From contig CAYYLO010000004.1 of assembly GCA_964472675.1 (NCBI GenBank), positions 1 through 64,000 of the forward strand: 64,000 bases of DNA. Direction: 5' to 3'. Under the pieces are notes generated by a model. The model was not told where the DNA came from. It saw only the letters and a program-made list of their open reading frames with translations, and searched no databases. Below, in pieces: positions 30,795-39,296 of the stretch. This DNA comes from 01-FULL-43-15b sp964472675 (GTDB lineage: Bacteria; Patescibacteriota; Microgenomatia; UBA8517; UBA10165). Positions within the stretch are counted from its first letter, which is position 1. Every line of letters begins with the position of its first letter. The translations under genes and the position numbers were made by a program.

Positions 30795-31925
30795 TCATGC
30801 GGTTTCAGCAACAGCTTCAGCAACAGCTTTTGCCAAGCCCTTATCAAAAGGTCCGGGGATTATTTTTTCTCTGGTTGGATTTTTGACAAGTTTGCTTAAT
30901 GCTGTCGCGGCAGCCTTTTTCATGTCCTGAGATATTGTGTTTGCTCCGACTGATAATGCCCCTTTAAAAATTCCCGGAAAGGCAAGGCTATTGTTTATTT
31001 GGTTGGCAAAATCTGATCTGCCGGTAGCGACAACATATGCGCCTGCCTTCTTTGCCCGATCCGGCATTATTTCGGGGTTAGGGTTTGCCATAGCAAAGAT
31101 TACTGGCTTGTTACCCATGAGCTTAATGTCATTTTCTTTAACGATATTTGCTGTGGAGACGCCTATTAATGCATCTGCCCCCATCAATGCGTCTTGTAAG
31201 CTGCCTGATAAATTTTGTTTGTTTGTAACTTTTGCCAGTTTTTGTTTATAAGCTTCTAAGCCCTTTCTGCTTTTTGAGATAATACCTTTGCTGTCAACAC
31301 AAATAATGTTCGAAACTTCATCTTTTATTAGATAAACTATGCCAGATCCGGCTGCCCCGCTTCCCAAAATGACAACTTTTAAATTTTTCAATTTTTTACC
31401 TGTGACTATTGCAGCGTTTATTAATCCTGCCAGGACTACAACAGCAGTGCCATGTTGATCATCATGCATAACCGGAATTCCCAAACTTTGGAGTTTTTCT
31501 TCAACTTCAAAACAGCGCGGAGCGGCAATGTCTTCCAAGTTTATAGCCCCGAATACTGGTGAAATGTTTTTTACTGTTGCAACAATTTCGTCAACGTTTT
31601 GCGTTGTAAGGCAAACTGGAAAAGCGTCTAAATTAGCAAAAGTCTTAAAAAGTGCAGCTTTACCTTCCATAACTGGAAGAGCTGCTTCAGGCCCAATGTT
31701 GCCTAACCCCAGGACCGCGGATCCGTCGGTTACAATGCCTACAGTATGTCCTTTTATTGTATAGTCGAAAACTTTTTTCTTGTTTTTGGCGATTTCTTTT
31801 GAGGCTTCGGCAACTCCCGGGGTATAAGCCAAAGACAAATCGGCACGGTTTTTGACAGGGGAGATGACTAGTGTTCCAATTTTGCCTTTGTGTTTTTTGT
31901 GATATTTTAACGCGTCGTTTATCAT
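30795..31925 (-). CDS. NAD(P)-dependent malic enzyme
   Basis: This enzyme oxidatively decarboxylates malate to pyruvate and CO2 in the cytoplasm. The short bacterial form (376 aa) has YTPGVAEASKEI, the catalytic-region TDGSAVLGLGNIGPEAALPVMEGKA, IPVMHDDQHGTAVVVLAGL and the dinucleotide-binding VVILGSGAAGSGIVYLI. In a fermentative, reduced genome it may link C4 acids to pyruvate. ATG 31925 lies 10 nt past the stop of the YibE/F gene; the longer ORF would overlap that gene. Confidence 0.94.
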   Translation of the reverse strand: MINDALKYHKKHKGKIGTLVISPVKNRADLSLAYTPGVAEASKEIAKNKKKVFDYTIKGHTVGIVTDGSAVLGLGNIGPEAALPVMEGKAALFKTFANLDAFPVCLTTQNVDEIVATVKNISPVFGAINLEDIAAPRCFEVEEKLQSLGIPVMHDDQHGTAVVVLAGLINAAIVTGKKLKNLKVVILGSGAAGSGIVYLIKDEVSNIICVDSKGIISKSRKGLEAYKQKLAKVTNKQNLSGSLQDALMGADALIGVSTANIVKENDIKLMGNKPVIFAMANPNPEIMPDRAKKAGAYVVATGRSDFANQINNSLAFPGIFKGALSVGANTISQDMKKAAATALSKLVKNPTREKIIPGPFDKGLAKAVAEAVAETA

Positions 31926-31935
31926 AAAAAGAATT

Positions 31936-33054
31936 TTAATTTTTGTTTTTAGCAAAAACAAGCGCCGAAAGAAGCGTGGTAATCGGGACTGCCATTACTA
32001 ATCCAATGCTGGCAACAAGGGTTCTGACAATTTCTGTGGCAATGAGTTCATAGTTTATAACTTCTGAAAATGGTTTCGGACTATCAATAAAAAGCAGGAG
32101 GAGAGGTAAGGCAGCTGATGCATAAACAAGGACTAAAGTGTTAACAACCGAAGCAATATGGTCGCGCCCTATTTTCATTGCCCGATTGTATAAATCTATA
32201 AACTTTGACTTAGGAGCGGCTTCTTTTAATTGTGCGACAATTGCTGCCTGAGAGATAGTAACGTCGTCCAATATTCCCAATCCCCCAATAATAATTCCTG
32301 CCAGCAACAACCCTTTTATGTTGATTGATGTAGAGTTTATAGTTTGCAGATAACTTGCCTCTTCTGAGGCAAAACCGGTAAGATTGGTAACTTCAACAAA
32401 TATTTCTGCTAGAAGGCCGGTTATTATTAGCGCAGCAATTGTTCCCCCAATAGCTATTGTAGTTTTTTTATTTAAACCGTGAGAAAGGTAAAATGTTGTT
32501 GGCACAATTGCCAGAGCCGCAATAGTTGCAATCATAATAGGATCTTGACCTTGCATGATTTGTGGCAATATGAATTTAAAAATGACTACAAACGATAAAG
32601 CCATTCCGACCAGGGAGGACAACCCATGCCATCTTCCAACCAAAATTGCAATAATCACAAAAATTACAAAGAGCAGCAATAAACCATCCCGTCTGACATA
32701 ATCGGCAATATAATAACTATCTGCACCCTGATAATTTTTACTGTAATTAACAATCAATTTATCATTAACTTTATATCTTTGAGGGTTAGCAACAGGAACA
32801 TTGCCGTTTTCAATTTTAACGACATTTCCTTTGCGGGGCCCGCTGGTTATTTCCATTTCCAGTTTTTGGTAGAGTTGTTCCGATCCGTTTTCTGTATTAA
32901 TACTTTTCTCTTCTAAAACTTTGATTATTTTGGCTTCCATGGTTTGTTCGGAAGCAGTACTACTTTCTTGGGCGAAAGTAGTGATGGGCAAGAAAAAAGC
33001 AGCAACTAATAGAAACGTAAGGGTAAAAATGTTTAAGAAAAATTTGGTCTTCAT
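31936..33054 (-). CDS. YibE/F family membrane protein
   Basis: This 372-aa protein has a signal peptide (to about residue 28), an extracytoplasmic beta domain (about 40-115) and then about seven membrane helices with the YibE/F signature GGLGILDDVTISQAAIVAQLKEA. Function is unknown; Gram-positive homologues have been linked to export or antibiotic tolerance. Its start overlaps the preceding pyrophosphohydrolase gene by 4 nt (ATGA), and malic enzyme follows closely, so the three form one minus-strand operon. Confidence 0.88.
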   Translation of the reverse strand: MKTKFFLNIFTLTFLLVAAFFLPITTFAQESSTASEQTMEAKIIKVLEEKSINTENGSEQLYQKLEMEITSGPRKGNVVKIENGNVPVANPQRYKVNDKLIVNYSKNYQGADSYYIADYVRRDGLLLLFVIFVIIAILVGRWHGLSSLVGMALSFVVIFKFILPQIMQGQDPIMIATIAALAIVPTTFYLSHGLNKKTTIAIGGTIAALIITGLLAEIFVEVTNLTGFASEEASYLQTINSTSINIKGLLLAGIIIGGLGILDDVTISQAAIVAQLKEAAPKSKFIDLYNRAMKIGRDHIASVVNTLVLVYASAALPLLLLFIDSPKPFSEVINYELIATEIVRTLVASIGLVMAVPITTLLSALVFAKNKN

Positions 33055-33443
33055 TTAACTTCGGGGTATCTGTCTGGCTGGGAACGGTAGTAATCTGCCC
33101 ATTCGGAATCGTCTGGAACCTCGACTGTTTCTATATACGTTCTGTCGTTAAAGGCTCCTGCCTTTTGAGCTTTTTGGGCCCTTAGTTTTTCAAGTTGTTC
33201 GGGAGTAATGCCGGCAAGCTCACACATAAGATTAACTAACTCCTGAATATCAGCCAGTTCTCCAGGGATCTCTTTTCCTGAAGCTGCGTTTAATTCTCTT
33301 ACCTCTTCTAAAAGTTTTGTCCGTGCGGCATCTAACATTTCTATGTCGGACAATGTTCTCGACTTAACAGTTCCACCATTGCCAACGATTTTGTCCACAA
33401 TTCCATCTCTGACCAACTTATCAAATCTAAATTTTGCCATCAT
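33051..33443 (-). CDS. MazG-like nucleoside triphosphate pyrophosphohydrolase
   Basis: This 130-aa all-alpha NTP pyrophosphohydrolase belongs to the PRA-PH/MazG superfamily group starting with KLVRD (here FRFDKLVRDGIVDKIVGNG). It has a LLEEVRELN helix and the metal-binding ELADIQELV motif. It probably cleans up non-canonical or damaged nucleotides. Two adjacent ATG codons could start it. It is the first gene of the YibE/F - malic enzyme operon. Confidence 0.8.
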   Translation of the reverse strand: MMAKFRFDKLVRDGIVDKIVGNGGTVKSRTLSDIEMLDAARTKLLEEVRELNAASGKEIPGELADIQELVNLMCELAGITPEQLEKLRAQKAQKAGAFNDRTYIETVEVPDDSEWADYYRSQPDRYPEVK

Positions 33444-33542
33444 GTTGGGCTAATTGTACAATACGAAGAGTGCAAATGCTTTGGGCGGTTGGTTTAACGT
33501 AACGTAAGTTCCGGCGAATATCTTCTATGGTATAATTCTAAT

Positions 33543-33818
33543 ATGAAGCAAAGTATTGCCAATTACACTGTTGTTATAGAAAAAGAAAAAAGGCTTGGCA
33601 CGAACAAGGAATGTTATAGTGCTGTGGTGCCTGTGCTAGGTGTCGCAACCGAAGCGGATACTCTTGACCGTGTACAAAAGGACATTCAAGCTCTCGTGCA
33701 ATTCCACATAGAGTCTTTGTCGGAGGAAGGGGAAACCATTCCTGTTGAAAGCAAACAGTCTTTTGTGACAAAAATCGAAGCGTTTCTACCCAAGAAAACA
33801 CACCTTGCTGTTTCATGA
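33543..33818 (+). CDS. hicB: HicB-type antitoxin
   Basis: This 91-aa protein has the HicB N-terminal RNase H-like fold pattern: a beta strand (YTVVIEKE), then CYSAVVPVLGVATEADTLDRVQKDIQALVQFHIESL. It should neutralise HicA and probably autoregulate the promoter. The -10 TATAAT (33531-33536) is perfect and only 6 nt from the ATG, so the mRNA is likely leaderless. The stop overlaps the hicA ATG by four bases. The order, antitoxin first, is one of the two known for hic loci. Confidence 0.85.
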   Translation: MKQSIANYTVVIEKEKRLGTNKECYSAVVPVLGVATEADTLDRVQKDIQALVQFHIESLSEEGETIPVESKQSFVTKIEAFLPKKTHLAVS

Positions 33819-34045
33819 GCAAACTTCCTCAGATCAAACCTCGTATTTTGGTGAAGTTCTTTCTAAAACAAGGTTTTCAAGTAAGCAGGCAAGTGGGTTC
33901 TCATGTTAGGCTGGTGCATCCAAAAGGGAGTAAGATTACTATAGCTGTCCATAATAAGCCAATTGCTCCTGGCACATTAAGTTCTATTTTGAAGCAAGCC
34001 CAAATGGATAAAGAGACTTTTGTCAAACTCTTCAAAAAAGCTTAG
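33815..34045 (+). CDS. hicA: HicA-type mRNA interferase toxin
   Basis: This 76-aa dsRBD-like toxin has the pattern KPRILVKFFLKQGFQVSRQVGSHVRLVHP, where the His of GSHVR is the catalytic residue, followed by ITIAVHNKPIAPGTLSSILKQA. HicA cleaves mRNA and arrests translation. It is translationally coupled to hicB by ATGA overlap. All key residues are visible, so the module is probably active. Confidence 0.9.
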   Translation: MSKLPQIKPRILVKFFLKQGFQVSRQVGSHVRLVHPKGSKITIAVHNKPIAPGTLSSILKQAQMDKETFVKLFKKA

Positions 34046-34078
34046 AAAATATTCTAAGGAAGAGAAAGTTTCAAAGGC

Positions 34079-34291
34079 TTAAGAAGTTGATTGCAGGATC
34101 TTTTTGGCTTTTTCAAGATCCTTCTTTGAGACTTTGAGTTGTGCTCCAAAAGAATAAGCTGGAAATTGATGTACGCCCCCTGCATCGTCTGCTTCTATCT
34201 CTGCAGTTGTCCCGTTTACTTCTAGAAATCCTTTGGCAATTTCAGCTTCCAATCGAGTAGGATAGCTAGTTACAGCGACAAGCTCTGCCAT
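34079..34291 (-). CDS. DUF2007 small protein
   Basis: This 70-aa protein has the DUF2007 pattern: MAELVAVTSYPTRLEAEIAKGFLEVNGTTAEIEAD, a middle loop and KVSKKDLEKAKKIL. It is described as a putative signal-transducing small domain with a ferredoxin-like fold. ATG 34291 is chosen because a -10 TATACT lies exactly 6 nt upstream (34298-34303), giving a leaderless mRNA; the longer ORF would run through that promoter. Confidence 0.8.
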   Translation of the reverse strand: MAELVAVTSYPTRLEAEIAKGFLEVNGTTAEIEADDAGGVHQFPAYSFGAQLKVSKKDLEKAKKILQSTS

Positions 34292-34329
34292 ATGTGCAGT
34301 ATACCAAAACACTGTATTCCATTTTGACC

Positions 34330-34355
34330 ATTAACCTCCCGATCGAGAGGTTAAT
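34330..34355. repeat. Hairpin between capA and DUF2007 gene
   Basis: ATTAACCTC (34330-34338) pairs perfectly with GAGGTTAAT (34347-34355) around an 8-nt loop. No T-run follows on the minus strand, so it is a weak terminator for the CapA gene or an operator for the DUF2007 gene. Confidence 0.6.
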
Positions 34356-34372
34356 GTCCCAGTTAGAATCTT

Positions 34373-35299
34373 TTAGGGATTAACCCATTCGGGTTGGGCG
34401 AAGGAGGACATATAGATGGGTAGCTTTTCAATATTGGTTAGACTACCGTTTTTGTAAGTTAAGCGAATGGCTAAACCTTTCTTAGTTTCTTCACTCCAGG
34501 CTTGGTCAAAAATAAAATTACCCAAAGAATAAAAAACTGGTTTGCCGCCGATTGTATCTATATCCTGCACCCAATGAGGATGCGCGCCAACAATAACATC
34601 TGCTCCTGCGTTTACAAATTCCTTAGCAATTTGTTTTTGCTGAGCGTTCGGGTGGGCTTTATATTCAACTCCCCAGTGGACCATAACAAATAAGATATCA
34701 ACATTTCTTTTTGAATTTTTAATCAATTCGTAGTCTGAAGGTTTTGGTTGGTAGTCAACATAATCAAAACCCAAAAAGCCCAACTTTTTTCCGTTGATTT
34801 CTTTAATAGCCAGGTTGTCTGCGCCAACGTAATCAATACCTGTGTCTTTTAAGTACTTTTTTGTTTGGGCAATTCCTTCCTGTCCATAATTTGCAGCATG
34901 GTTATTGGCAATGCTGGCAACATCAACTCCAGCAAAGCTTAAACCTGCAACCATTTTTGGGTCAGCGCAAAATTTAAATCCACTATCATGTTTGGGGCAG
35001 TTGGCAACAATTGGATTTTCCAAATTTCCAAAAACAAGATCCGCACTTTTAAGTACATCTGCCACTTTTTCAAAAGGGTAGTGGGGGTTGTTTTTGGAGA
35101 GGCTTGTTGTCATAACGCTTCTCCCAAGCATGATGTCTCCTGTTAATAAAATAGTTGTGTCGTTGCTGCTAATATTTAAGCTAGTTGTTTTGAAAAGAGG
35201 AAATTTTTTAGGTATTGATGTGGCTTGGGGCTTAAAAGTAAAAACCGTGATTCCAATAAGTGAAGTTGTTATTGTAAAAACAAAGAGCCACTTCTTCAT
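34373..35299 (-). CDS. CapA family extracytoplasmic metallophosphoesterase-like protein
   Basis: This 308-aa protein has an N-terminal signal anchor (about residues 5-22) and a CapA/PgsA-type domain: TTILLTGDIMLGRSV, FGNLENPI, SIANNHAANYG and VGAHPHWVQDIDTI. CapA proteins are required for poly-gamma-glutamate export in some Firmicutes but are found widely without the other cap genes, as here. The set of His, Asp and Asn residues suggests a calcineurin-like metal site on the outer face of the membrane. Confidence 0.9.
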   Translation of the reverse strand: MKKWLFVFTITTSLIGITVFTFKPQATSIPKKFPLFKTTSLNISSNDTTILLTGDIMLGRSVMTTSLSKNNPHYPFEKVADVLKSADLVFGNLENPIVANCPKHDSGFKFCADPKMVAGLSFAGVDVASIANNHAANYGQEGIAQTKKYLKDTGIDYVGADNLAIKEINGKKLGFLGFDYVDYQPKPSDYELIKNSKRNVDILFVMVHWGVEYKAHPNAQQKQIAKEFVNAGADVIVGAHPHWVQDIDTIGGKPVFYSLGNFIFDQAWSEETKKGLAIRLTYKNGSLTNIEKLPIYMSSFAQPEWVNP

Positions 35300-35367
35300 G
35301 TCTCAAGTATATCAATATTAGTGTCGCTGGCTCGAGTGTATGGGAATCTTGACCAGACCACGATAAT

Positions 35368-36090
35368 CTAAATAATTTTTTTCAGTAGTATCTGCCTTTG
35401 CACTTGAACGTTTCTAGAGTTTGTAGAGAGGTCAAGGTCAATGTTAACGCCAGACACGATACCTAGTCTTAATCGTATCGTGTAAACAATATTGTCTATT
35501 GCTGTAACTCTAAAGGGCACTACGTTACTTTTATTGAAAATACGTTTTGTTATGCTTTCAATTTCTTCACAGGTCAGTTTTGTATCTATATCTACATGAA
35601 TATGCGGCAACCAATAGGGAAGCCATTTGTCGCTTGTGTCCGTAACTGGAAGAAGTTCTATTAGTGGATCGTTCCAGTAGTCAGTATTACCAATAAAGTA
35701 CCACTTTGCTTGATCGTTTGAATTTTCCTCATACAAATGCCAGTTGCTGTCAGACACGTTATTTGTTAGCGTTTGTCTTTCTTGTGTTTGAGAATCTGTT
35801 TTGTAGCAAAAACCAATGTGATTGAGGCTTACTACTGCATCCCTTTGCGATAAGTCTTGAATAAGAGTCTCAATAGGTTCAAAGCTAACAAAGTCGTCTT
35901 TCAGAGAAGACTTGTATTCAAATATTTTCTCAATTTCCAAGTTAATGGGAAAAACTAGTTGGCTGGAAATGGTACTTAGAAGAGTTTTGTTATCTGTGGC
36001 AAGAATCGCAATCTCGTCGTCTTTTACAAATGATTCTAATTGTCTATTTAAAGAGAGTAACTTGAATATTTCCTTTAGCTTATCTACCAT
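35368..36090 (-). CDS. Hypothetical protein
   Basis: This protein has about 240 aa with no family I recognise, no signal peptide and no membrane helix. It begins with a helical region (MVDKLKEIFKLLSLNRQLESFVKDDEIAILATDNKTLL) and has a central part rich in W, N and D (DSNWHLYEENSNDQAKWYFIGNTDYWNDP). The end is beta-rich (PFRVTAIDNIVYTIRLRLGIVSGVNIDLDL). Met 36090 or 36105 could start it. It is isolated between envelope genes. Confidence 0.55.
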   Translation of the reverse strand: MVDKLKEIFKLLSLNRQLESFVKDDEIAILATDNKTLLSTISSQLVFPINLEIEKIFEYKSSLKDDFVSFEPIETLIQDLSQRDAVVSLNHIGFCYKTDSQTQERQTLTNNVSDSNWHLYEENSNDQAKWYFIGNTDYWNDPLIELLPVTDTSDKWLPYWLPHIHVDIDTKLTCEEIESITKRIFNKSNVVPFRVTAIDNIVYTIRLRLGIVSGVNIDLDLSTNSRNVQVQRQILLKKII

Positions 36091-36105
36091 TTTGCCTGCT
36101 TCCAC

Positions 36106-36295
36106 AAAGTAAATATACCACCTTAATTGCAGATAATCCTGAGTGTAGTCGAAGGGCTGGCCGTTTACGAAAAATGTCGAACGTCATTTGATTAGCTCCA
36201 GCGCGGGGCCCCAACCCGCCGCGTCTCCGAAACTATTGGACTGTATTCCAGCCTAATTACAGTTTTTCATTAGTACTTAATCATAATCAAGGTTT
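36106..36295. other. Intergenic region with GC-rich patch and repeat word
   Basis: This gap holds CTGAGTGTAGTCGAAGG (about 36141-36157), a word shared with dispersed repeats of the 'CATTCTGAG...GAATGAC' type, and a GC-rich patch (36199-36227) with little symmetry. I see no gene, promoter of quality or terminator in it. Confidence 0.4.
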
Positions 36296-36946
36296 TTAGT
36301 TTTTGGGCAATTTAGCACCTTTAACCACAAGCCAAGCTAAAAAGATTACTTCGCCAAAAGTCATGATTTGAAGTGTTGACATCAATGCTGCAAAGTTTGG
36401 CAAAAGTAATTTCATAAAAGAATCGAGTGTATAACCTATGCCCCCGATTACCACCACTATACCTATGATTTTAGGAAAATAACCGGACTTATAAATCAAA
36501 ATCCCGAGCGGAAAAAGCCAGAGGCCCCAAAATATGGAGGCAATTACAATTCCTTGTGCGTGCAAATTAAGAAAAAACATCATTTGTTGTGGGTCATTTA
36601 AGAGCTGAAAAGCAGCAAGATTATTAAGTTCATTTAGCATCGCAATTGGAACACTGATTAAAGCAAATACGATCATGATCAATGGATAGATTTTGTTAAC
36701 TGTCGCAAGTAACCTGTACAAAAATATTGCAGCGAAGATAAAGATAAGTTGAGTTATCAGACCTCCAACAATACCTGCTCTGAAAAGAAATTCATTAGAT
36801 ATGATATTTTTAGCTGTTGTGGCAGCATCACCTTGCACAATAAGAGTAGTGGGAATATATATGATGCTAAAAAATCCAAATACTATCCAAATTGGATATA
36901 GTATCCTCAAAAAAGTTAGCGAGCTTTGTTGCGACAGTTTTTCCAT
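36296..36946 (-). CDS. DUF4386 family membrane protein
   Basis: This protein has about 216 aa with six hydrophobic helices. The phrases FLFRAGIVGGLITQLIFIFAAIFLYRLL and LHAQGIVIASIFWGLWLFPLGILIYKSGYFPKIIG match the DUF4386 family. Function is unknown. ATG 36946 (MEKLSQQSS) is chosen because the longer ORF overlaps the DUF6326 gene; with this start the two genes are 1 nt apart and presumably co-transcribed. Confidence 0.85.
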   Translation of the reverse strand: MEKLSQQSSLTFLRILYPIWIVFGFFSIIYIPTTLIVQGDAATTAKNIISNEFLFRAGIVGGLITQLIFIFAAIFLYRLLATVNKIYPLIMIVFALISVPIAMLNELNNLAAFQLLNDPQQMMFFLNLHAQGIVIASIFWGLWLFPLGILIYKSGYFPKIIGIVVVIGGIGYTLDSFMKLLLPNFAALMSTLQIMTFGEVIFLAWLVVKGAKLPKN

Positions 36947-36947
36947 A

Positions 36948-37364
36948 TTATTCACTTCTAGTTTTATGCCACTTCCAGGCATACCAAACTATAAATGCAG
37001 TAGTTGTTATTTCTATAATGCTAAAAAAGATGTAGTAGATTGTTGGAGATCCCAAAAACAATGTAGCACTTTGTACAACAGTCATTATAAAGCCTGCAAT
37101 TATATTTGCCCATCGGTTTAACCTAAAAACCAAAATCCGAGATAAAAGAACCATAACCATCGGAAGTTCTACCAACATGGATGCTCCTAATAAAAATCCC
37201 TGCGACATCTCTATACCTTCAACCCTTCCGGTTAAAAATTGTTTGAGCAAATTTGCATCCATCAGCCCAACAACGTCACAGTAAAGATAATTAAGACTTG
37301 CAAATATCCACAAAGTAGAAAGAAGAGTTTTCCTGTCAATTTTTCCTATTTTTGCTTGAAGCAT
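36948..37364 (-). CDS. DUF6326 family membrane protein
   Basis: This 138-aa protein has four helices and the family-like phrases LNYLYCDVVGLMDANLLKQFLTGRVEGIEMSQGFLLGASMLVELPMVMVLLSR. DUF6326 and DUF4386 proteins are often adjacent in bacterial genomes (recollection), as they are here. Function is unknown. tRNA-Gln lies upstream on the same strand. Confidence 0.8.
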   Translation of the reverse strand: MLQAKIGKIDRKTLLSTLWIFASLNYLYCDVVGLMDANLLKQFLTGRVEGIEMSQGFLLGASMLVELPMVMVLLSRILVFRLNRWANIIAGFIMTVVQSATLFLGSPTIYYIFFSIIEITTTAFIVWYAWKWHKTRSE

Positions 37365-37427
37365 TTCTTAGATTATAGCGTAATAAGTAATTGAGCTCAT
37401 AGCAAATACGAGTCCGAATCCAAAGTG

Positions 37428-37498
37428 CTGCGGGACTAGGATTCGAACCTAGGTACCGGCTTTCAGAGAGCCGTGTCCTACCACTAGACGATCCCGCA
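37428..37498 (-). tRNA. tRNA-Gln (anticodon CTG)
   Basis: On the minus strand the acceptor TGCGGGA (37498-37492) pairs with TCCCGCA (37435-37429), with discriminator G. D-arm, anticodon stem CGGCT/AGCCG with loop CTCTGAA (anticodon CTG, reading CAG) and T-arm CTAGGTTCGAATCCTAG are normal. The next bases are CAC, so CCA is not encoded and must be added by the cca product. Confidence 0.95.
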
Positions 37499-37554
37499 TC
37501 GGCAGTGACATATTTTATCACTTTCAGCCTCACAAGGGTATGTTAAAATGAAAT

Positions 37555-37869
37555 ATGGCCAAATCAAAAGCAACACCCCTTACTCTGGATGCGCTTGAGA
37601 AAAGTCTTTTACCTCGAATGGAAGAAGTGATTGACGAGAGGATGGCAGTTTACAGCACACGCCTTGAAGAGCGAATAGAAGAAAAAATTGGCCAGATGGA
37701 AGACAAACTCAAAATTTACAGAAATGAAGTTCTAGAATTTAAGGATGAGGTCATAGGTGAAGTAAAGGGGCTTCGTGAGGAAGTTGCAGTTGCACTTCAT
37801 CAATACGAACGCACAACAAAAAGAGTAGAGGATATTGAAAAACACCTCAACATCGATCCGATTGATTGA
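37555..37869 (+). CDS. Coiled-coil protein
   Basis: This 104-aa protein is almost entirely a coiled coil, with heptads from about residue 12 to 97 (LEERIEEKIGQMEDKLKIYRNEVLEFKDEVIGEVKGLREEV). It has no membrane segment. Many CPR genomes have such small proteins; function is unknown. The -10 TAAAAT (37544-37549) ends 5 nt before the ATG, with no Shine-Dalgarno sequence, which is a clear leaderless arrangement. Confidence 0.7.
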   Translation: MAKSKATPLTLDALEKSLLPRMEEVIDERMAVYSTRLEERIEEKIGQMEDKLKIYRNEVLEFKDEVIGEVKGLREEVAVALHQYERTTKRVEDIEKHLNIDPID

Positions 37870-37923
37870 TAACTTTGAGACTTTTCCCGTTCGACTACGC
37901 TTGGAGTCAGAATGACGCGGCTT

Positions 37924-38331
37924 TTAGGAGTTCTTTTTAAACTTGGAGAGCTTGAAGCCGCCGATTCCTATGCCCGCGAAGGCTGGGATTGCTAAAAATA
38001 GAGGGAATCCTGTTTCAGGAAGCGCTTGCCCACCTTTTGTTGTTGCAGGGCCTGTTGCAACTTCTGCAGGGGTAGGTGTGGGGGTTGGTGTTACACCCTC
38101 CGGCAAAGTAACAGTAGCACCAGGTTCAGCTGGAGTGGGTGTGCCTTGGATATTTAAAGATAGATTACTGTCATTAATACCAGTGGTAGTTTGGTCGGTT
38201 GTTCTATTGGCCAATATTCTATAACCTACAAACAATGCTAAAAGGACGAGAGTGGCACCAAGAACTGGAGGCCCATAGGTAGGCCAATAGTAAGTAATTC
38301 TTTCTCTTATTTTTTGGAATCTCTCTTCCAT
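37924..38331 (-). CDS. LPETG cell-wall sorting-signal protein
   Basis: This 135-aa protein has an N-terminal membrane helix (about residues 21-40), a Thr/Pro-rich spacer (GVTPTPTPTPAEVATGP) and a C-terminal sorting signal: LPETG, a hydrophobic stretch and the basic tail KLSKFKKNS. This is the substrate layout for class sortases; no sortase gene is in the window. With both an N-terminal helix and an LPXTG tail, it may be a small stalk or a scaffold in the envelope. It is divergent from the L,D-transpeptidase gene. Confidence 0.85.
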   Translation of the reverse strand: MEERFQKIRERITYYWPTYGPPVLGATLVLLALFVGYRILANRTTDQTTTGINDSNLSLNIQGTPTPAEPGATVTLPEGVTPTPTPTPAEVATGPATTKGGQALPETGFPLFLAIPAFAGIGIGGFKLSKFKKNS

Positions 38332-38452
38332 AGGTTGTAACTGTAATGGAGCAGATCAGGAGGCAGGGCTATTCGTAAACTATTGGTATTATACGGCAAG
38401 TTTATAAGATTGCAAGAGGTGATGTCAAGTAGTAATATACTAGGGGTCCAAG

Positions 38453-39160
38453 TTGGAAAAAACTTTAAAAATTGGTTACTATGATATTGCAGTGTTTACA
38501 CGACTTCCCTGGTTTTTGCCTCCTATATTAGTTTTTGCAGCTTTATTCGTACTTTTTAATACTACAACCAATAAATCCGGTTCTATTATTTCCGGTTGTG
38601 GATTTTCCAACGTTTCTGGCGATTTTGTCTCCAGTCAGACTGCCTACTTTGAGGGCAACAAGGTTTCTGCTCCAAAGCAAGATAACAACATCAAATTAGC
38701 CAAAGTGTTAGGGGCAGAGACAGGAGGGGAAAAATGGATTGAGGTTAATTTAACGGAGCAAAAGTTAATTGCTCATGAGGGCGATAAAGTATTTTTAGAA
38801 ACTAAAATATCTTCAGGCTTTCCCTGGACACCAACTCCGGAGGGAGAATTTACGATCTGGGGTAAGTTCCGCTATACCAAAATGGAGGGTGGATCTGGCA
38901 AATATTACTATTATTTACCCAACGTTCCTTACGTTATGTTTTTTGAAAATTCTGATGTTGTAGCCAAAAGTGGTTATGGCTTGCATGGAACCTATTGGCA
39001 TAGCGACTTTGGTAAACCGCGTAGCCATGGCTGTGTGAACTTGCCCACATCTATTGCTCAGCAATTGTTTTACTGGACTGGACCGGTTTTACCTTCAGAT
39101 AAGGGTACGGTTCGGGCAGGCCCCAATAATCCAGGAACCCGTATTGTCATCCACAAGTGA
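38453..39160 (+). CDS. L,D-transpeptidase (YkuD domain)
   Basis: This membrane-anchored 235-aa enzyme makes 3-3 cross-links in peptidoglycan or attaches proteins to it. It has a membrane helix at about residues 20-37, then a spacer with KVLGAETGG. The YkuD domain starts WIEVNLTEQKLIAHEG and contains the catalytic HGTYW...SHGCVNL motif (Cys at about residue 193). The only usable start is a TTG at 38453, preceded by TTGCAA, a 17-nt spacer and TAATAT. The spacer's VLGA word recurs near the ends of the two giant proteins. Confidence 0.92.
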   Translation: MEKTLKIGYYDIAVFTRLPWFLPPILVFAALFVLFNTTTNKSGSIISGCGFSNVSGDFVSSQTAYFEGNKVSAPKQDNNIKLAKVLGAETGGEKWIEVNLTEQKLIAHEGDKVFLETKISSGFPWTPTPEGEFTIWGKFRYTKMEGGSGKYYYYLPNVPYVMFFENSDVVAKSGYGLHGTYWHSDFGKPRSHGCVNLPTSIAQQLFYWTGPVLPSDKGTVRAGPNNPGTRIVIHK

Positions 39161-39241
39161 GAACTTTCTTAAGCGTGATATACTATAGTATAGAGTATAG
39201 AGTAAGGTCGAAGTTGGCCTCTTTAGCAAAACAAACGTTGG

Positions 39242-39270
39242 TTGACAAGTAGCAGTCGCCGTGTTAGACT
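39242..39270 (+). promoter_or_regulatory. Promoter of lon
   Basis: TTGACA (39242-39247), a 17-nt spacer and TAGACT (39265-39270) lie 26 nt before the lon ATG. I see no CIRCE or other heat-shock operator. A small palindrome (TACTATAGTA, 39181-39190) lies upstream. Confidence 0.75.
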
Positions 39271-39296
39271 GCTAGCCACAATCTTTAAACTGCACT

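Noticed and set aside
36199..36227. GC-rich patch as a third copy of the recJ/gltX repeat
   Set aside because: It lacks the shared end words and inverted termini; only base composition is similar.
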